From Riptortus pedestris (Eukaryota > Arthropoda > Insecta > Hemiptera > Alydidae): 64,000 bases of DNA. Below, one piece after another: positions 12,131-23,520 of the stretch. Both the position numbers and the translations under genes were made by a program. Each line of letters starts with the position of its first letter. Within the stretch, counting starts at the first letter, position 1. Location of the stretch: positions 75,122,501-75,186,500 of the forward strand of contig CM032232.1 in NCBI GenBank assembly GCA_019009955.1, in the 5' to 3' direction. The notes under the pieces are model-generated. The model ran no database searches and had not been told where the DNA came from. It saw nothing but the letters and a program-made list of their open reading frames with translations.

Positions 12131-14529
12131 ACTATGTTATAAGTAGTCATTCCAGGACATTTTTATATGTTGGAAGGTTTTTATTGTAATATTTCATATC
12201 TGCTAAGTTAAGTCGTCATCTGCACAGGACTTTTGTGATTGACAGATGAAAAGGGACAAATACATTATTTATCATATGTATTGCCATATTGCTAGCAAAA
12301 AGGCTCAAAGATAATATTATATAATAAGTACATATATGACTGTGTCTATATATAGTAGTGGACCACCCCGCTGGGGTCCTGCGGCACCCCACATGTAAAT
12401 GAAGGGCCACATTCCATCACGACCCGCCTGTACACCGACCGCCAGAGGGACGGCCCGTGTGCTGCATTTACATACTAGTGCATCCCGAGATCAGCCACCT
12501 TAGTCTTATCTAGAAACGTCATATTTTTTTTTTGTCTTTTATATGTTCTATTTCATACTCAAAAACTCTCAATAATTGTTTCCCTCCACTTGAGGGTAGG
12601 AAGTTATTTTTCGGATCCCGTTTGCCAAGTTTTATAGAGGCGAGAAGATAAACTTCTCTATGAACTTCTAGAACTCACATCCACAATTTGAGCAGATTCT
12701 GAAAACTACAATTAGCTTCATTTGCTAACGCTTACGACTTTTTTTCAAAATTTCAAATCGATATCCAAATTTTTTTCTCACCTAGTGGTACATACATATC
12801 TACATCTACAAAAAATAATTAGTCACCGAAATACGTGTAGCTTTAGTAAAAAAAAGCACATTATCAGATGGTTTTTCAAAATAAAACAGTATAAAAACAA
12901 CCTTTCTTATGACGCAGCAGTTTTCCTCCTCCTATTGTACTGTTTGCTTCTTTAATCTTCTTTGTATGGACTAGTTTAACCTTCACACTTACGTATGCAG
13001 AAGTGTCAGTTGTTATTTAGGAAAATCGCTTTGTGCTGTATTTGGCAGATATCGTCCTTAAAGGAAATCAGCTATTGATTTTGTATCCACAATCCTTCCT
13101 TGAAGGAGACAAAAAGTTAAATAAAATTTCTCTTTTAATGCTCAAACAACAGCGATTTCTTTTGACCGTTACTGAACTGGTTATTTTAAATTTCATAGGG
13201 GTGAGCAAGGAGGAGTAAATTACTATATTATTGTACGTTGCATGGGAAAATGGTACTTAACCAAATATATTGTCAATGTAATGTTTTACAATTACTCAAA
13301 TATTAAACGAGTTATATGTTATTTTTTTTTAGTAGGGCACACCCCCCTCCTTCCTACTCATATGATTTACCCTTGAAGTAACTATTTCACTAAAAATCTG
13401 GCGTACAGATTAAAGTTATCCCCTGTTCACGCAGTCTTCTTATGAGGGGCAAAATAAAGTATAGAATTAGAGATAACACCAACATCATGTTATTCCAGTT
13501 TTTGTATCTCAGTTAGATGTATTTAGGATGGGATTAAAGTAATGCAGCCTTCCCATTTAGTTGGCAAGGAGTGTTGGTGGTGAGACAAACGACAGCTTTC
13601 AATGATGTACTCTCTTATAATCGTCATGGGCAGAAGTACTAGTTCTTAAGGAAGGGGTGAAAATTAAGCTGCTTTTGTGAACGTTTCCTTCTTCTTCAAG
13701 TATAGCTAGGTTCAATTTCTTGTTTAATTTCACAAAACAATGTTTTCCCTATTATGAATATATAAATCAGGAGATCCTTTTCTGAGGCAATGAGCCCGAA
13801 ATGTTCCTATTCTTCAGCTGTTAATAAGGATTTACAGGTAGTATCTAAATGTCAACTAGTAATTGAAATATCTTCACATTTACAAAAAAAAATGTATTAA
13901 CTTTCAATTTAGTATAAAAGTGTGTATATTTTAAGGCTGTATCATTGGAACTGCATGTGCGTTATCGATAAATCTTGAAATAAATAAATAAATCCAATGT
14001 TTGCATATACACAAATAATACAGAACGTAAAGATACAATCCATTTTTTGGTTTCCATATTTCAAGTACAAATTTAGATTAAAGCTGAGCTCTTTTGAGTT
14101 CATTTTGGTTTTTCACGTGTGAAGTTTAGCTAATTGATTTCAAGTTTACTCCTGGCCAGGTGTCGTTCATCCGCAAGTCTTTCCCATTTGTAGCAGCGAC
14201 GCAATCGTAAGTGAGTCGTTCGCTATAAAGAAGGTAACCTTGCAGGATTAAAATAATACCAGACGTTTTTTAAATATAGTGAGTGAAAAAATGTTTATTA
14301 TAATTGTGAGTGCTAAGGTTTTATCTGGCTTTTGTGTTAGCTGCGGCTATTTTATGTGTGTTAGCTTAGACGTATTAATGTGGTTGTTTTATGTGACTTA
14401 TGAATTTTGTCTCCCTGCAAATAGATTTTTTGTTGTCCCTGTAAATAAGTAAGTTTTATTTTTTTAATATATAAATTAAAATTGAATCAGGACTATTTAT
14501 TTTCCTTCAGTCCACAAAACATTCCTTCC
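12131..14529. other. No gene; weak R1-like traces at 13054-13390
   Basis: A GC-richer block at 12355-12490 contains ATGTAAATG and CATTTACAT in inverted order about 70 bases apart. The stretch 13054-13390 has an eroded resemblance to R1 (AAAGGAAATCAGCTATTGA, then GTTACTGAACT, then CCCCCCTCCTTCCTACTCAT). I could not fix its ends. No supported coding sequence. Confidence 0.35.
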
Positions 14530-14800
14530 TTTTTTCAGCAACTGTCCGCCACAAGTAGTCCTCTAAGTCCCATGGAGTAGGTGGTCTACCTCTTTTCCTG
14601 ATGTAGTTTCAAAGGTAACAGTTGATACGATTTTTAAACCATTAATATTTATCCTCCTTTTCAGGTGTCCTGCCCATGCCCTCTTATTGATGATCCACGC
14701 TATTCCATTTAATTTAGTTTCATCTCTTCCTGGACTTTTTGCCTCCGTTAGTGATGTGTAAAATGTGTGATGTGTGTTGCTGGTCATGCTTCACACCCTT
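14530..14800 (-). pseudogene. LINE ORF2 C-terminal fragment
   Basis: The minus-strand translation gives AWAGHLKRR and, in a different frame, RKRGRPPTPWDLEDYLWR. A W-x-G-H-x-x-R motif followed by KRGRPPT-x-W is a common C-terminal signature downstream of the reverse transcriptase in several LINE clades (RTE/CR1-like and relatives). KRGRPPTPWD is encoded by 14567-14596. The two signatures are in different frames, so at least one frameshift separates them. No upstream reverse transcriptase was found in the window. This is a 5'-truncated dead copy; the clade is not settled. Confidence 0.65.
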
Positions 14801-16988
14801 CAATCAAAGTTAGTAAACTGAATTTTTTCATAGCTTCTTTTTTAGCTCCTTAGCGAAAAAAAGAAATCTTGAAATATCAGTGTTTTTTTTACGTATAGGC
14901 ATATGTTAGTCAACCAACAAACTGTAAAAGTAAAGAGACCAGAAATACATAATTATAAATGATCTAGTCCCCATTATAAATTTAAAAAATATGTATAGTC
15001 AGTTCGTGTTGAGTAAATAACAAGTAATGAAATAAAAACAAGGCCGCAATTTATTTTCCACAAAACGTTTTTATCCGATGTATAGAAACAGAGATACATG
15101 CTATTGGGCGCTTTATGATTGTCATAAATGAGTAGCAAAGACAAATGTTTTAATTCTCTTTCAGTTAGCTTAAAACCCTATCCAATCATTGAATTTTCTT
15201 CTAGATATTCTAGTTTTGAAAGTAGGAAATGCAGTGAAAGTTCCCTAAATATGCAATTGTGCTGTGGCTGGGATATTTTTGATTGATCATTTTATATGCT
15301 GCCTTAAGATTCCAATGCTTAAAATTATTCCATCTTTGACACTCAATCACTTCTAGTTGGTTCTCAAAATGGTTATGCTAAGTGTATAACTAACGTGGGA
15401 GAAGTCCAAATTGTGTTACTGATGCAATTTAAAGTTAGTTATGTTAAATAATTGAAGGTGGTGAACAAATAGAAAAGGAAGGGCCAAAGAGGCCGAACTG
15501 GGATTTACGACGGGACGTGAACCGCTTTAAGGCGAGCTATCTCGTTAAGGTTAGATCTTCTACAGAAATTACTTAATTAGAAGTTCGTGAGCTGGCCTAT
15601 CACTGATTTCAGATTTAGTGGGGGTATTCCTTTCTTGGCTGATTCCCAATATTACCAACCTCAATCAACACGTTTATTTCCTTTGAAAATCCTTCTATTG
15701 ATTATTTTTTTTTAATTTGTAAACTTGTACGTTGAGAGTTCTGCAGTACTAATAAAAACAAAGTTTATTACAGTATAATTATCTTGAAACGGTTGTATCA
15801 ATTATCAAAATTGATTTCGGTTATGTGTTAATGAAACGTATTAACCATCGTTCTGCCTGTTCTATGTAGGTAGGAAGGATGTTTGTTTGGGCAGTCAATA
15901 TTGTGGTTATTATGTCCTTTAGGAAGTGTAAAATTTATTGCTGTCGTTACTTTGTATCTGTGTTTATAAATACACACCCATACACACACACATACACAGT
16001 TATTTAACTACTTTCTTTTCACGCTGACAGACATGTTCACATACAAACATTATTTTTTTTTTAATTCATAAATAAATAATCTAATTTCCTATTGTGCAAT
16101 GCCTAAATATTATTGTATAGCTTTTTTCTAATGAAATGTGTCTATCTACTGCTTGTGAAGTGTCTTTTAAGGTCAATTTTATATTTCTAAGAATGTTTAA
16201 TTCTTCAAAAATTGTCTGCAGAGATTGACATTCTTCAATAAGATGGATTATTGTTTTGTGTTGCATTTTTGTTTTCGTGTTAAATTTCTGTTTTGTGTTG
16301 CATTTTTTTTCCGTGTTCAATGTTCTGTTATGTTGTTTTATTTTCTTTTAAATTAATTGTTTTTAAATTTTAAACAGTTTTTTTTTTCTCTGAGCAACAG
16401 CGCCACATAAATAAATCCAAATTAATAAATGTTGTGAGTGGAACATGGTATATTTCGCTTAGCTGTTTGGGATCTTTAGTAAATTAAGTGTACGTGGGTA
16501 AGATTTGTGTGGCCTATAAGCAAACTGGTAGTCACCGCCTCTTCTTTTCGAATGCCTCTGAAGGCACTATGCCATGTCCCTGGAGAATCATTTGTATTTC
16601 GTAATTTGTTTGCGAGAGGTACTTCCTTCCACGTTGAATCCCTGCCTGTTCTAACAATTGTATTACTCCCATTTCAAAGCGTTATCCAGCAAATAAAATA
16701 TATAGAAAATGATTTTTGAGGAAAAACTTATAATTTATCTCTAAAAAGGTTATAACTGACGTTTTGACAACTTTTTAGGAATTAGAAAAAAAATGAGACA
16801 TTTTACACTAATAACATTTTTAACAGTGATTCATCTCAGTGACTTCTGTCATTAGACATTACAGTGTTTGAAACACTACCAACAACAAATAGCAGTTGCT
16901 AATTGCGTATAACCCAGCAATAGGAACGTTGACAAATGCGTTGTTTTTTTTTTAAATAAATATTGTCAATTGGAGACTTTTAAGAGGA
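14801..16988. other. No gene recognised
   Basis: Small frames at 16081-16320 (minus) and 16507-16719 (plus) carry no recognised domain. Short A/C-rich simple sequence lies at about 15970-15998. Confidence 0.45.
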
Positions 16989-17000
16989 GTCCTTCAATTA

Positions 17001-17189
17001 TCTTGAATTTATTAACGTCCACATTGTGCAACTAAGGCTAAATAAGCCAGGGTGAGACTTAGGATGTTATTTAATGAATATCGTCGCTACATAATTTCCT
17101 TTGCCCAGGCGAGAATCGAACTCGACACTCTAGGTTTACCATGTGAAATTAAAGTCAACGCTTTAACTCACATGGCTAACCTGAGCCTC
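17001..17189 (-). mobile_element. Full-length tRNA-derived SINE with target-site duplication
   Basis: The element is flanked by perfect 12-bp direct repeats GTCCTTCAATTA at 16989-17000 and 17190-17201, which fixes the insertion at 189 bp. On the minus strand it begins GAGGCTCAGGTTAGCCATGT. It then has a tRNA-like part with GAGTTAAAGCGTTGACTTTA and a B-box GAGTTCGATTCTCGCC. The body and a tail with GTGGACGTTAATAAATT follow. At least six shorter copies occur in this window. The tRNA resemblance implies internal RNA polymerase III promoter boxes and dependence on a partner LINE for movement. Confidence 0.88.
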
Positions 17190-17201
17190 GTCCTTCAATT
17201 A

Positions 17202-18357
17202 GTTATAACATAAAAACGTTACTCATATTCTGAGAGTTGGTTGGCCAACAATTACCAAACGCCTGATACCAAAATAACAAAATAATAGTGTGTAGCTGGG
17301 TTGATTCGACTGTGACACAAATTGACACCCTTTACGCGAGACCACCCCGGACTGTTATCTCACGGTGGGGAGGATATACGGAAGAGGCGGCCAGACAAAA
17401 AACGAAAACCAACTGACCAGGGTAAATAGAATCACGGGGGCATAACGATGTAAAAACAAAGACAGGGCTTGGTGTCAAGTCTCCAATTGGTTGAGAAAAC
17501 AGGACGGCTGATGAGTGTTATTATCGAATGAGGAGAGTATTAGCCGAAGCTAGTTGGGTGCTGAGAAGGAAGGGACAGTTGGCCACCTCACTCACCCACC
17601 TTAAATTATCTCTTAAATTAACCTCTCATTACCGCCACTTTCCGCTTCTCTCTCTCTCTTATTATACTCTCAAGCGCTCTTATTATTAGAGAGCACCTTA
17701 ATTACAATTAAATATTCCTAAAATTTCTCACAGGGCCTTTTCGTCTTGCCGGCTTTGAAAAAAATTTGCATCGGACGTGTCCCTCAGGGACAGACCAGAC
17801 TCAAAACAATTGGTACCACGAATGAGGGCAGGACAGTTAATTAGGCTCTTGCTGCCACTTCTATGAATAGAGGCAAAGGAGTCGCAGCAGCGGGTTCCCT
17901 AGGACTTTTCGGACTAAAAACTAAATCTCCCAAAATTGCACTTGTATGCTTAGCTGTGCTCGGTGAGCTAGGCTAAGTTACCTGGCCCAATTTAGCTATT
18001 CAAAATTTTATATTTCTTAATAAATAGAGACCGCTGGTATGGGGGAACCCAAAGGTACAGAGGGGCAGAGGTGGGGGGGGGGAAGAAAAAAAGAAAAGAA
18101 AAAAAAAAGAATGAGGGCAGGAAAATGGGAATACAACTGGCATGCTTGATATGCATTTTCACAGTAACTCTGCATAATTGAAACTTAGTGTGTCAAACAA
18201 TTATCAAAGCCACATTTTAAATGTTTTAAATGTTGGCTTTTTCATTTTTATGTGTAGATTCATTTCAAGTTAAAAGTTGCTGTATTGGGCATTATGAAGG
18301 ACCCTGAAAGCTTGATTATTCGGGCAACGAGATTTATCCTTAATTGAGGAGGTCTAT
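17202..18357. other. GC-richer block without gene; possible LSU rRNA-like motif
   Basis: From about 17280 to 18000 the sequence is richer and less repetitive than its surroundings. It contains several AATTA-type cores (CTTAATTACAATTAAA, GTTAATTAGG). On the minus strand, 17730-17760 reads GGCAAGACGAAAAGGCCC, close to a conserved large-subunit rRNA stretch. No open frame is supported. See findings. Confidence 0.4.
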
Positions 18358-18393
18358 GCAAAAAGGGCGTATGACGGTATACGCCCTTTTTGC
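18358..18393. repeat. Perfect 15-bp hairpin
   Basis: GCAAAAAGGGCGTAT and its exact complement flank the 6-base loop GACGGT. It resembles a terminator in shape, but in a eukaryotic context this has no assigned role. It stands alone and matches no other repeat here. Confidence 0.85.
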
Positions 18394-18618
18394 GGAGATG
18401 GCATTTTCAGATTCCTTGTAGTCTCTTTTATATCTGTACGAAATTGTTTGTTATTGAAACAGTTAAAGTAATATAAAAAATCGTATTATCTTTTCGAGAA
18501 AACTCCACTAGCACATAAACCACCAGATTTTATAGAATGTAATCATTGTATACTGATGTTACACACATCTTACGTCGACAATTCTAATCTCTCTAAAAAT
18601 CATTAACACCCTTTATTT

Positions 18619-18675
18619 GCAGATTTCCCCTAAGCGAAATCAGCTATGGTGGTTTTACTCATGACGCAATTTTCG

Positions 18676-18730
<55 letters not shown>

Positions 18731-19173
18731 TCTGTTACCGCTCTAGCGGTCGCAATTTTTGACTTATCGTTACCAAACTTGTTATATAGTCGTTTATAAA
18801 AAGAAAGATCAAGTTCGTTAATGGCTGAAATTGGACCAGGGGGGGGGGTTTAGGGGCGAGAATTTCGAAAATTCTTAATATCTCCGTTATTATGGGTCGG
18901 ATTGAAAATTTATATAGACCCAATTTTATTGCAAATGTAATGTTCTATAAATTTTGTTATGTTCATTTTTTCACTATCTTGATTATTTACTGAGATATTT
19001 GCATTTTTTAGTTTTCGGTCTTCAGTAAAGCCCCACTCCTACTCATCTCATATTTTCAATATTCTATTATGTTATGAAGCACTTTATTTGAAGCTTAAAT
19101 GCCAAATATTGTTCTCATTGAACTTTTAAGTTTTGAGATAAATGCAAATACGTGGCGCACGTGGGAAATCTGC
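18619..19173 (+). mobile_element. R1 repeat copy, alpha type, lacking the right extension
   Basis: Starts GCAGATTTCCCCTAAGCG and ends GTGGGAAATCTGC. It is flanked by TTT on both sides. After GGGAAATCTGC the sequence becomes unique (TTTTCACTAGC), unlike other copies, which continue into TTAGTTTACGCAG. The copy therefore defines a minimal unit bounded by an 11-bp inverted repeat, possibly with a 3-bp target duplication. The core is well kept, with a (TA)n tract at 18679-18727 and a G-run after TTGGACCA. Non-coding. Confidence 0.85.
18679..18727. repeat. (TA)n microsatellite inside R1
   Basis: About 24 TA units at the R1 microsatellite site. Here it joins TTTTCGAAA directly, so the ATGTCCATCGA block normally preceding the tract is deleted. 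Confidence 0.95.
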
Positions 19174-19971
19174 TTTTCACTAGCATAGCATGTTAAGGAA
19201 CCCTTTTTAGGCTAAAATTTGACCGCCAGGAACTTAAGAGCCACTTTTCTCACCGATCCACTCATAACAAGCCGAAGATCCTGTCTGTCCCGAATTTCAG
19301 AGGCTCCCGAAACCATAACTCTGTCAATGAGGAATTCCATCAAGGGCCCTAGTAAAATGAGCCTCTCCCGTCAGTGGTTTCCTGTTTCAGTCAGCATTGC
19401 CGACCCATTCCCAGGATTTTACTAATTGATGTGGGGGCGCCTCTCACCACGTGTGCTAGCAGTGTTTTTGCCCTAGGCCACCCGCAGGGCTCAGTCCAAG
19501 CACTACTTCCGGCTGACCTCCGTTCAGAGGGCAGACAGCACCGATTAGCGGTATCTGTTTCAAATGACTTTTGGAAATCATTAGCGATATGTCGACACAT
19601 AGTCCTCGCACAACTATTAGCCTATTTAATAGTTTTCAGTTCAGATTACTGGTCCATTCCGAGATATTGCACCCTCATGTCTCAGCAAATTACATCTACC
19701 GCCGAAACACTTTCAATCTTTTCGATTGAAGTTTTTTTTGACATTGCAATTCTTTGAGTTCTTCAGAAAATTATGCATTTCCCACTCATGATCCTGAAGA
19801 TTTTTATACGTACTTCCCCTTAATTCGAGGTACAGTAGCAGAAGTATTAGCAACGTTTCATTATGTGAAATAAGAGCATGATGAATATGAACTCAATTTT
19901 TTTACTTTCGTATCCCAAAAAAGTTGACATTAATAAATAATCAGATAGGTTTATCTACTTGTGTCCCCCCC
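19174..19971. other. GC-richer block, overlapping frames not recognised
   Basis: Overlapping frames lie at 19219-19425 and 19374-19757 on plus and 19391-19600 on minus. None shows a domain I can name, and the longest (127 codons) lacks convincing start context. The sharp change in base composition relative to the R1 copy before it suggests a separate unit, host exon debris or an older element. Confidence 0.35.
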
Positions 19972-20113
19972 CCTTCTAGCCAGCATAGAGCTAAGGATTT
20001 TATTTAGCTAGTTCAGCCTAAATAAATTCCTATTGTCCTATCGGTATCTAACCCAAGAGTCTAGGTTTTGCCAAGTTAATTAAGACCAACGCCACACATA
20101 GCAACCCGAGCCC
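19972..20113 (-). mobile_element. SINE fragment
   Basis: Matches the SINE family: on the minus strand it starts GGGCTCGGGTTGCTATGTGT, then GCGTTGGTCTTAATTAACTT and AAACCTAGACTCTTGGG. The body TTCCTATTGTCC and AGCTAAATAAAATCC follow. The tail side stops at a C-run (19967-19975), so the GTGGACGTTAATAA end is missing. Confidence 0.75.
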
Positions 20114-20303
20114 CCAATAATACCTAATATAATTTAAAATCTTATAATATTGTTAGGAGAATAGAATAAGAGAAAAACTATAATATATTCTGTTATTTTA
20201 GGTTTATTTACATTGTCATTGAATAACCATATAGATAGATATATTTAATTGAGTTACATTACATTATATTAAGTCCTTTATCCAAGTGAAAAGGCATTTC
20301 TGT

Positions 20304-20344
<41 letters not shown>

Positions 20345-20670
20345 CATATTTATGATATTGTCTTCAAAGTTGTGGCTTCGTTTAAATATTATTACAAAGA
20401 GAGTAAACCTCAAAGCAGCTTTTGACTTTAGAGGAAGCTCTTTCCAGCATCATCTTCATTAAGTTGATTTGTTTCATAGGTATTCCCCATTTGACATCAA
20501 CTTAAGTCCCTTCGCATAGCAATTAATCCTAACCACAGATCAACTTATGCGCTTACATCAGCCTAAAGGCGAAGATGTCATCTGTGGTTATACTACAAGG
20601 TCAAATCTCTCCCTGGGAATTCAAAAGATAATTCACATTCCTTAAAGCCCCCTAAGCCAGTTGCCTTTTA
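20114..20670. other. No gene; (TA)n tract at 20306-20340
   Basis: A TA microsatellite of about 17 units sits here outside a recognisable R1 core. The remaining DNA shows no supported feature. Confidence 0.5.
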
Positions 20671-21425
20671 GCAGATTTCCCTTAAGAGAAACCAGCTATT
20701 GACTCGATTTTCGAAAATTGTCTTCAAATGTCCATCGATCCTACCCAGGAGATGACGAAATGACGTTCGTTCAAAACTATATAATAATTTGTCTGTTAAC
20801 TATCTGGCTGTCGCAATGTTTGTTTGATCATTACCAAACTCTATATTTAAACTTTCTATTTAATGATAATGATCAAGTTCCTTAATGGCTAATATCAATC
20901 CAATGGAAATTAGAGGACAAATTTCAAAAATTCAAAATATCTCAGATATAATACCTCGGATTGAGAAGAATGTATTAAACCACTCTAATTGTAAATGTTG
21001 TTACATCTAATTGTAAATCTTACCTATAAATATTGTCATATACAAATTTATGAATTTGAACCAAGACATTTGGATTCTTTAGTTTTCATCCTTCAGTAAA
21101 CCCCCACTCCTACTCATTTCATATTCAGAATAAGTAGTTACATCATGAACCTCTTCTTTTCAAGCTTAATTCCAAATATTGTTGTTTGAACTCTTACTTT
21201 TTGTGAGAAATACCAATACGTTGCTTGATGACGTCAGCAATTAAGATTTTACGTTTTTACTCCAAAATGTTCATATGTTATATAACATAATCGATATTTA
21301 ACTCATTTTATTCAGCACTAATAATCATATCCGTTAAATATTCGAAAGACGAATAAAGGGGAGTTTCGAATATTCCTAGTATGTGGGTAATCGGCTTAGA
21401 TTACGCAGCCCCTGCGTGACGGACT
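20671..21425 (+). mobile_element. R1 repeat copy, beta type, nearly complete
   Basis: Begins after TTA with GCAGATTTCCCTTAAGAG, followed by ATGTCCATCGATCCTACC and AGGAGATGACGAAAT. The microsatellite site holds only TATATAATAA, so this copy never expanded or has contracted. The core is diverged. The right half carries the beta features: TGATGACGTCAGCAATTAAG, AAAATGTTCATATG and a second CGTTAAATATT block. It ends GGGTAATCGGCTTAGATTAC, ACGCAGCCCCTGCGTGACGG. Non-coding. Confidence 0.82.
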
Positions 21426-21898
21426 TGAGTTTGTCAATAAATAAATTCCTAGGTTTACTAAGTGTATCAAGAAATAAAAGCCTTAAATCTGTAGATAATC
21501 TGAACCTCCTGTAAAATCTGAAGGGAATCTAAAAACTGTTGATATCAACGGACATTCTGAGGTATTTCATTTATTCTGTTCTTAGTTTTTGATTGACACT
21601 ATTTATGTGATTGCAGTTATAAATATTAAGAAGTAAACGAGTTTCTCCATAGGCCATCATAGTTGTGAGAAGTTATTACGTTGAAACGATTCTCAAAACC
21701 CATTACATATTCAGCATCCATTTATAAACTCAGCAGTAGGCGTACTTTATCTCACATTGTCAAAACTCTTAGCAGGCATGATAAATGCCTGAGCAAAAAT
21801 TTAACAGCGCTGATGTCATTGTCGGTAGATTAGACACTTTGGAAAATTGAAGGGCAAAGTTCCTGAGCATATGTGATGCTTCTCCTACGATCATTTTA
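21426..21898. other. Spacer between two R1 copies
   Basis: No supported feature. It separates two R1 copies in the same orientation. Confidence 0.5.
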
Positions 21899-22424
21899 GC
21901 AGATTTCCCTTAAGGGATATTCTTCAAATGTCCATCGATCCTACCTGGTAGATGACGAAAATGAGGTCCGTTCAAAACTGTATATATATTATCTATCTAT
22001 ATATTTGTCTGTTACCGCTTTGGCGGTCGCAATTTTTGTTTATTCGTTACCAAACTCGATATTTATTCGTATTATGTGAAAAGAAAGATCAAGTTCGTTA
22101 ACGGCTGAAATCGGACCAGTGTGAGGGGGGGTTAGATTTTCAGAAATTCGAAATATCTCTGTTACTATACGTGGGATCGAAAAATTGTTCAGAATCAATC
22201 TTATTGCAAATTAATATTGTTATATACATTTATTCTTTATCTTGAATATTGGCCGAGATATTTGCATTTTTATTAAATCTATGCGGCTAACGGACGAGAG
22301 TGACTTTCCCGCTAAAAGCTAGTTCGGCCGTTTCCATGACGGCTAGACTCTCGTGAAATTACTCTATTGTAAAACTTCACGTGGGAAATCTGCTTAGTTT
22401 ACGCAGCCCCTGCGTGACGGAGTT
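21899..22424 (+). mobile_element. R1 repeat copy, gamma type
   Basis: Starts TTA-GCAGATTTCCCTTAAGGG and skips directly to ATATTCTTCAAATGTCCATC, so the second palindrome half and the GTACTCATGACGCG block are deleted. The microsatellite site holds TATATATATTATCTATCTAT. The core is well kept. The right half is the gamma module: CGGACGAGAGTGACT, GCTAGTTCGGCCGTTTCCAT, CTCTCGTGAAATTACTCTAT and TGTAAAACTTCACGTGGG. It ends CTTAGTTTACGCAGCCCCTG-CGTGACGGAG. The gamma module is shared with the copies at 44417 and 58233. Confidence 0.85.
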
Positions 22425-22859
22425 TCTTTTACAATCCATTCTACTTATTTTCCATTAGCTGGCCAATCCAATTAAATATAAAAGAATAAGTAGATTAAGT
22501 AATTATATTAGATTAATGTTTTCTTCTTCCTCTGTACCAACATAGTGAATAGTCCAGCAAGTTGCAGTCTGCAACATTGCGATAATATAAGGTGGAAATA
22601 TACTTGGATTAATCTGATTGGGTCTTCCTCCTGCGCCAACTACTACGAAGAAAATGTCTGCCAAAAATCCAAGCTCAAATATTAACCAGCATCTATTCGG
22701 CCTAGCTTTCACAATTCAGTTCGCATTATATTACTGCATTAGCAAATACTAAACACAAGAAAAAGTCCTGACATGCACCGACACGTTGAGTGCCTAATTG
22801 AGTATTAAAGATATATTTACGAACAATCAAATAGGAGAAAAAATACATAAATATATACA
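22425..22859. other. Unassigned interval; possible short exon on minus strand
   Basis: The minus-strand frame 22503-22712 encodes 69 residues, with a hydrophobic stretch LGFLADIFFVVVG and an acidic tail EEEEN before the stop. I cannot name a family. It could be a terminal exon, but no intact splice acceptor or gene body is visible. Confidence 0.25.
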
Positions 22860-23520
22860 AATGCACCGAGAGTTAAAGGATCGTCTACTTCATTGGATCC
22901 CAAGCCACATAGGAATAGATGGAAATGAAACTGCAGGTGAAGCATCCAGAGAAGCCCACTATCTCTGACTCCATCACCCTAACAACAACTACATACATCT
23001 ACAGAGCTATATCAGCAACTCAAAGAAGATATTGATAAAAACTCGCCACAAATATGGAATGAAACCACAATAAACTAAAAACTATTAAATTGTCTATCCA
23101 TCTATGTAAATATTTGACAAGAGACAACAGAAGAGATGAAGTCGTACTAGGAATACTCTGTATAGACCAAACAAGATTTACGCATAGTTATCTTATGACA
23201 AAAGATCAATCCCCGATATGTGGAAAATGTTAAACAAATTTATTACATATAATAATAGAATTCTATTCGAAACGAAAACAATATTTCCAATAATAAAGCA
23301 GTGGTCCTTAGGGATGACCTCAAAGAGCTACGTAAATTATTTAATTTTATGAAAATTACAAATTTATATAAAGAAGTTGTTTTGTCCCCTCTTTCATAAA
23401 GGTTAAATTTTATATGAAGATATAAATGAGGATATAACAATATTTACAATTAACATAACCACAGTTTACTACCGGGCGATGATAACCTAGTAGTTTTCCC
23501 CCTAAAACCCTAAGAAACAA
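22860..23520 (+). pseudogene. LINE remnant: RNase H and C-terminal cysteine region
   Basis: At 22888 the frame reads LHWIPSHIGIDGNETAGEAS, matching the HW-x-PSH-x-G-x-x-GNE-x-AD signature of RNase H domains in non-LTR retrotransposons. A stop follows after HYL. In another frame, from 23126, it reads NRRDEVVLGILCIDQTRFTH, then SYLMTK and PICGKC. After a stop comes HIIIEF, matching the usual C-terminal C-x-x-C...H...C region with the last cysteine replaced. A further segment (about 23290-23395) resembles the end of such an ORF. At least one frameshift and two stops make it dead, and the reverse transcriptase is absent (5' truncation). An I/LOA/R1-like or other RNase-H-bearing clade is likely. 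Confidence 0.8.

Noticed and set aside
18358..18393. Bacterial-style transcription terminator
   Set aside because: All surrounding evidence is for animal nuclear DNA; the hairpin is listed as a structural repeat only.
19374..19757. 127-codon frame considered as a DIRS-type retrotransposon fragment
   Set aside because: I could not align conserved reverse transcriptase or RNase H motifs to it.
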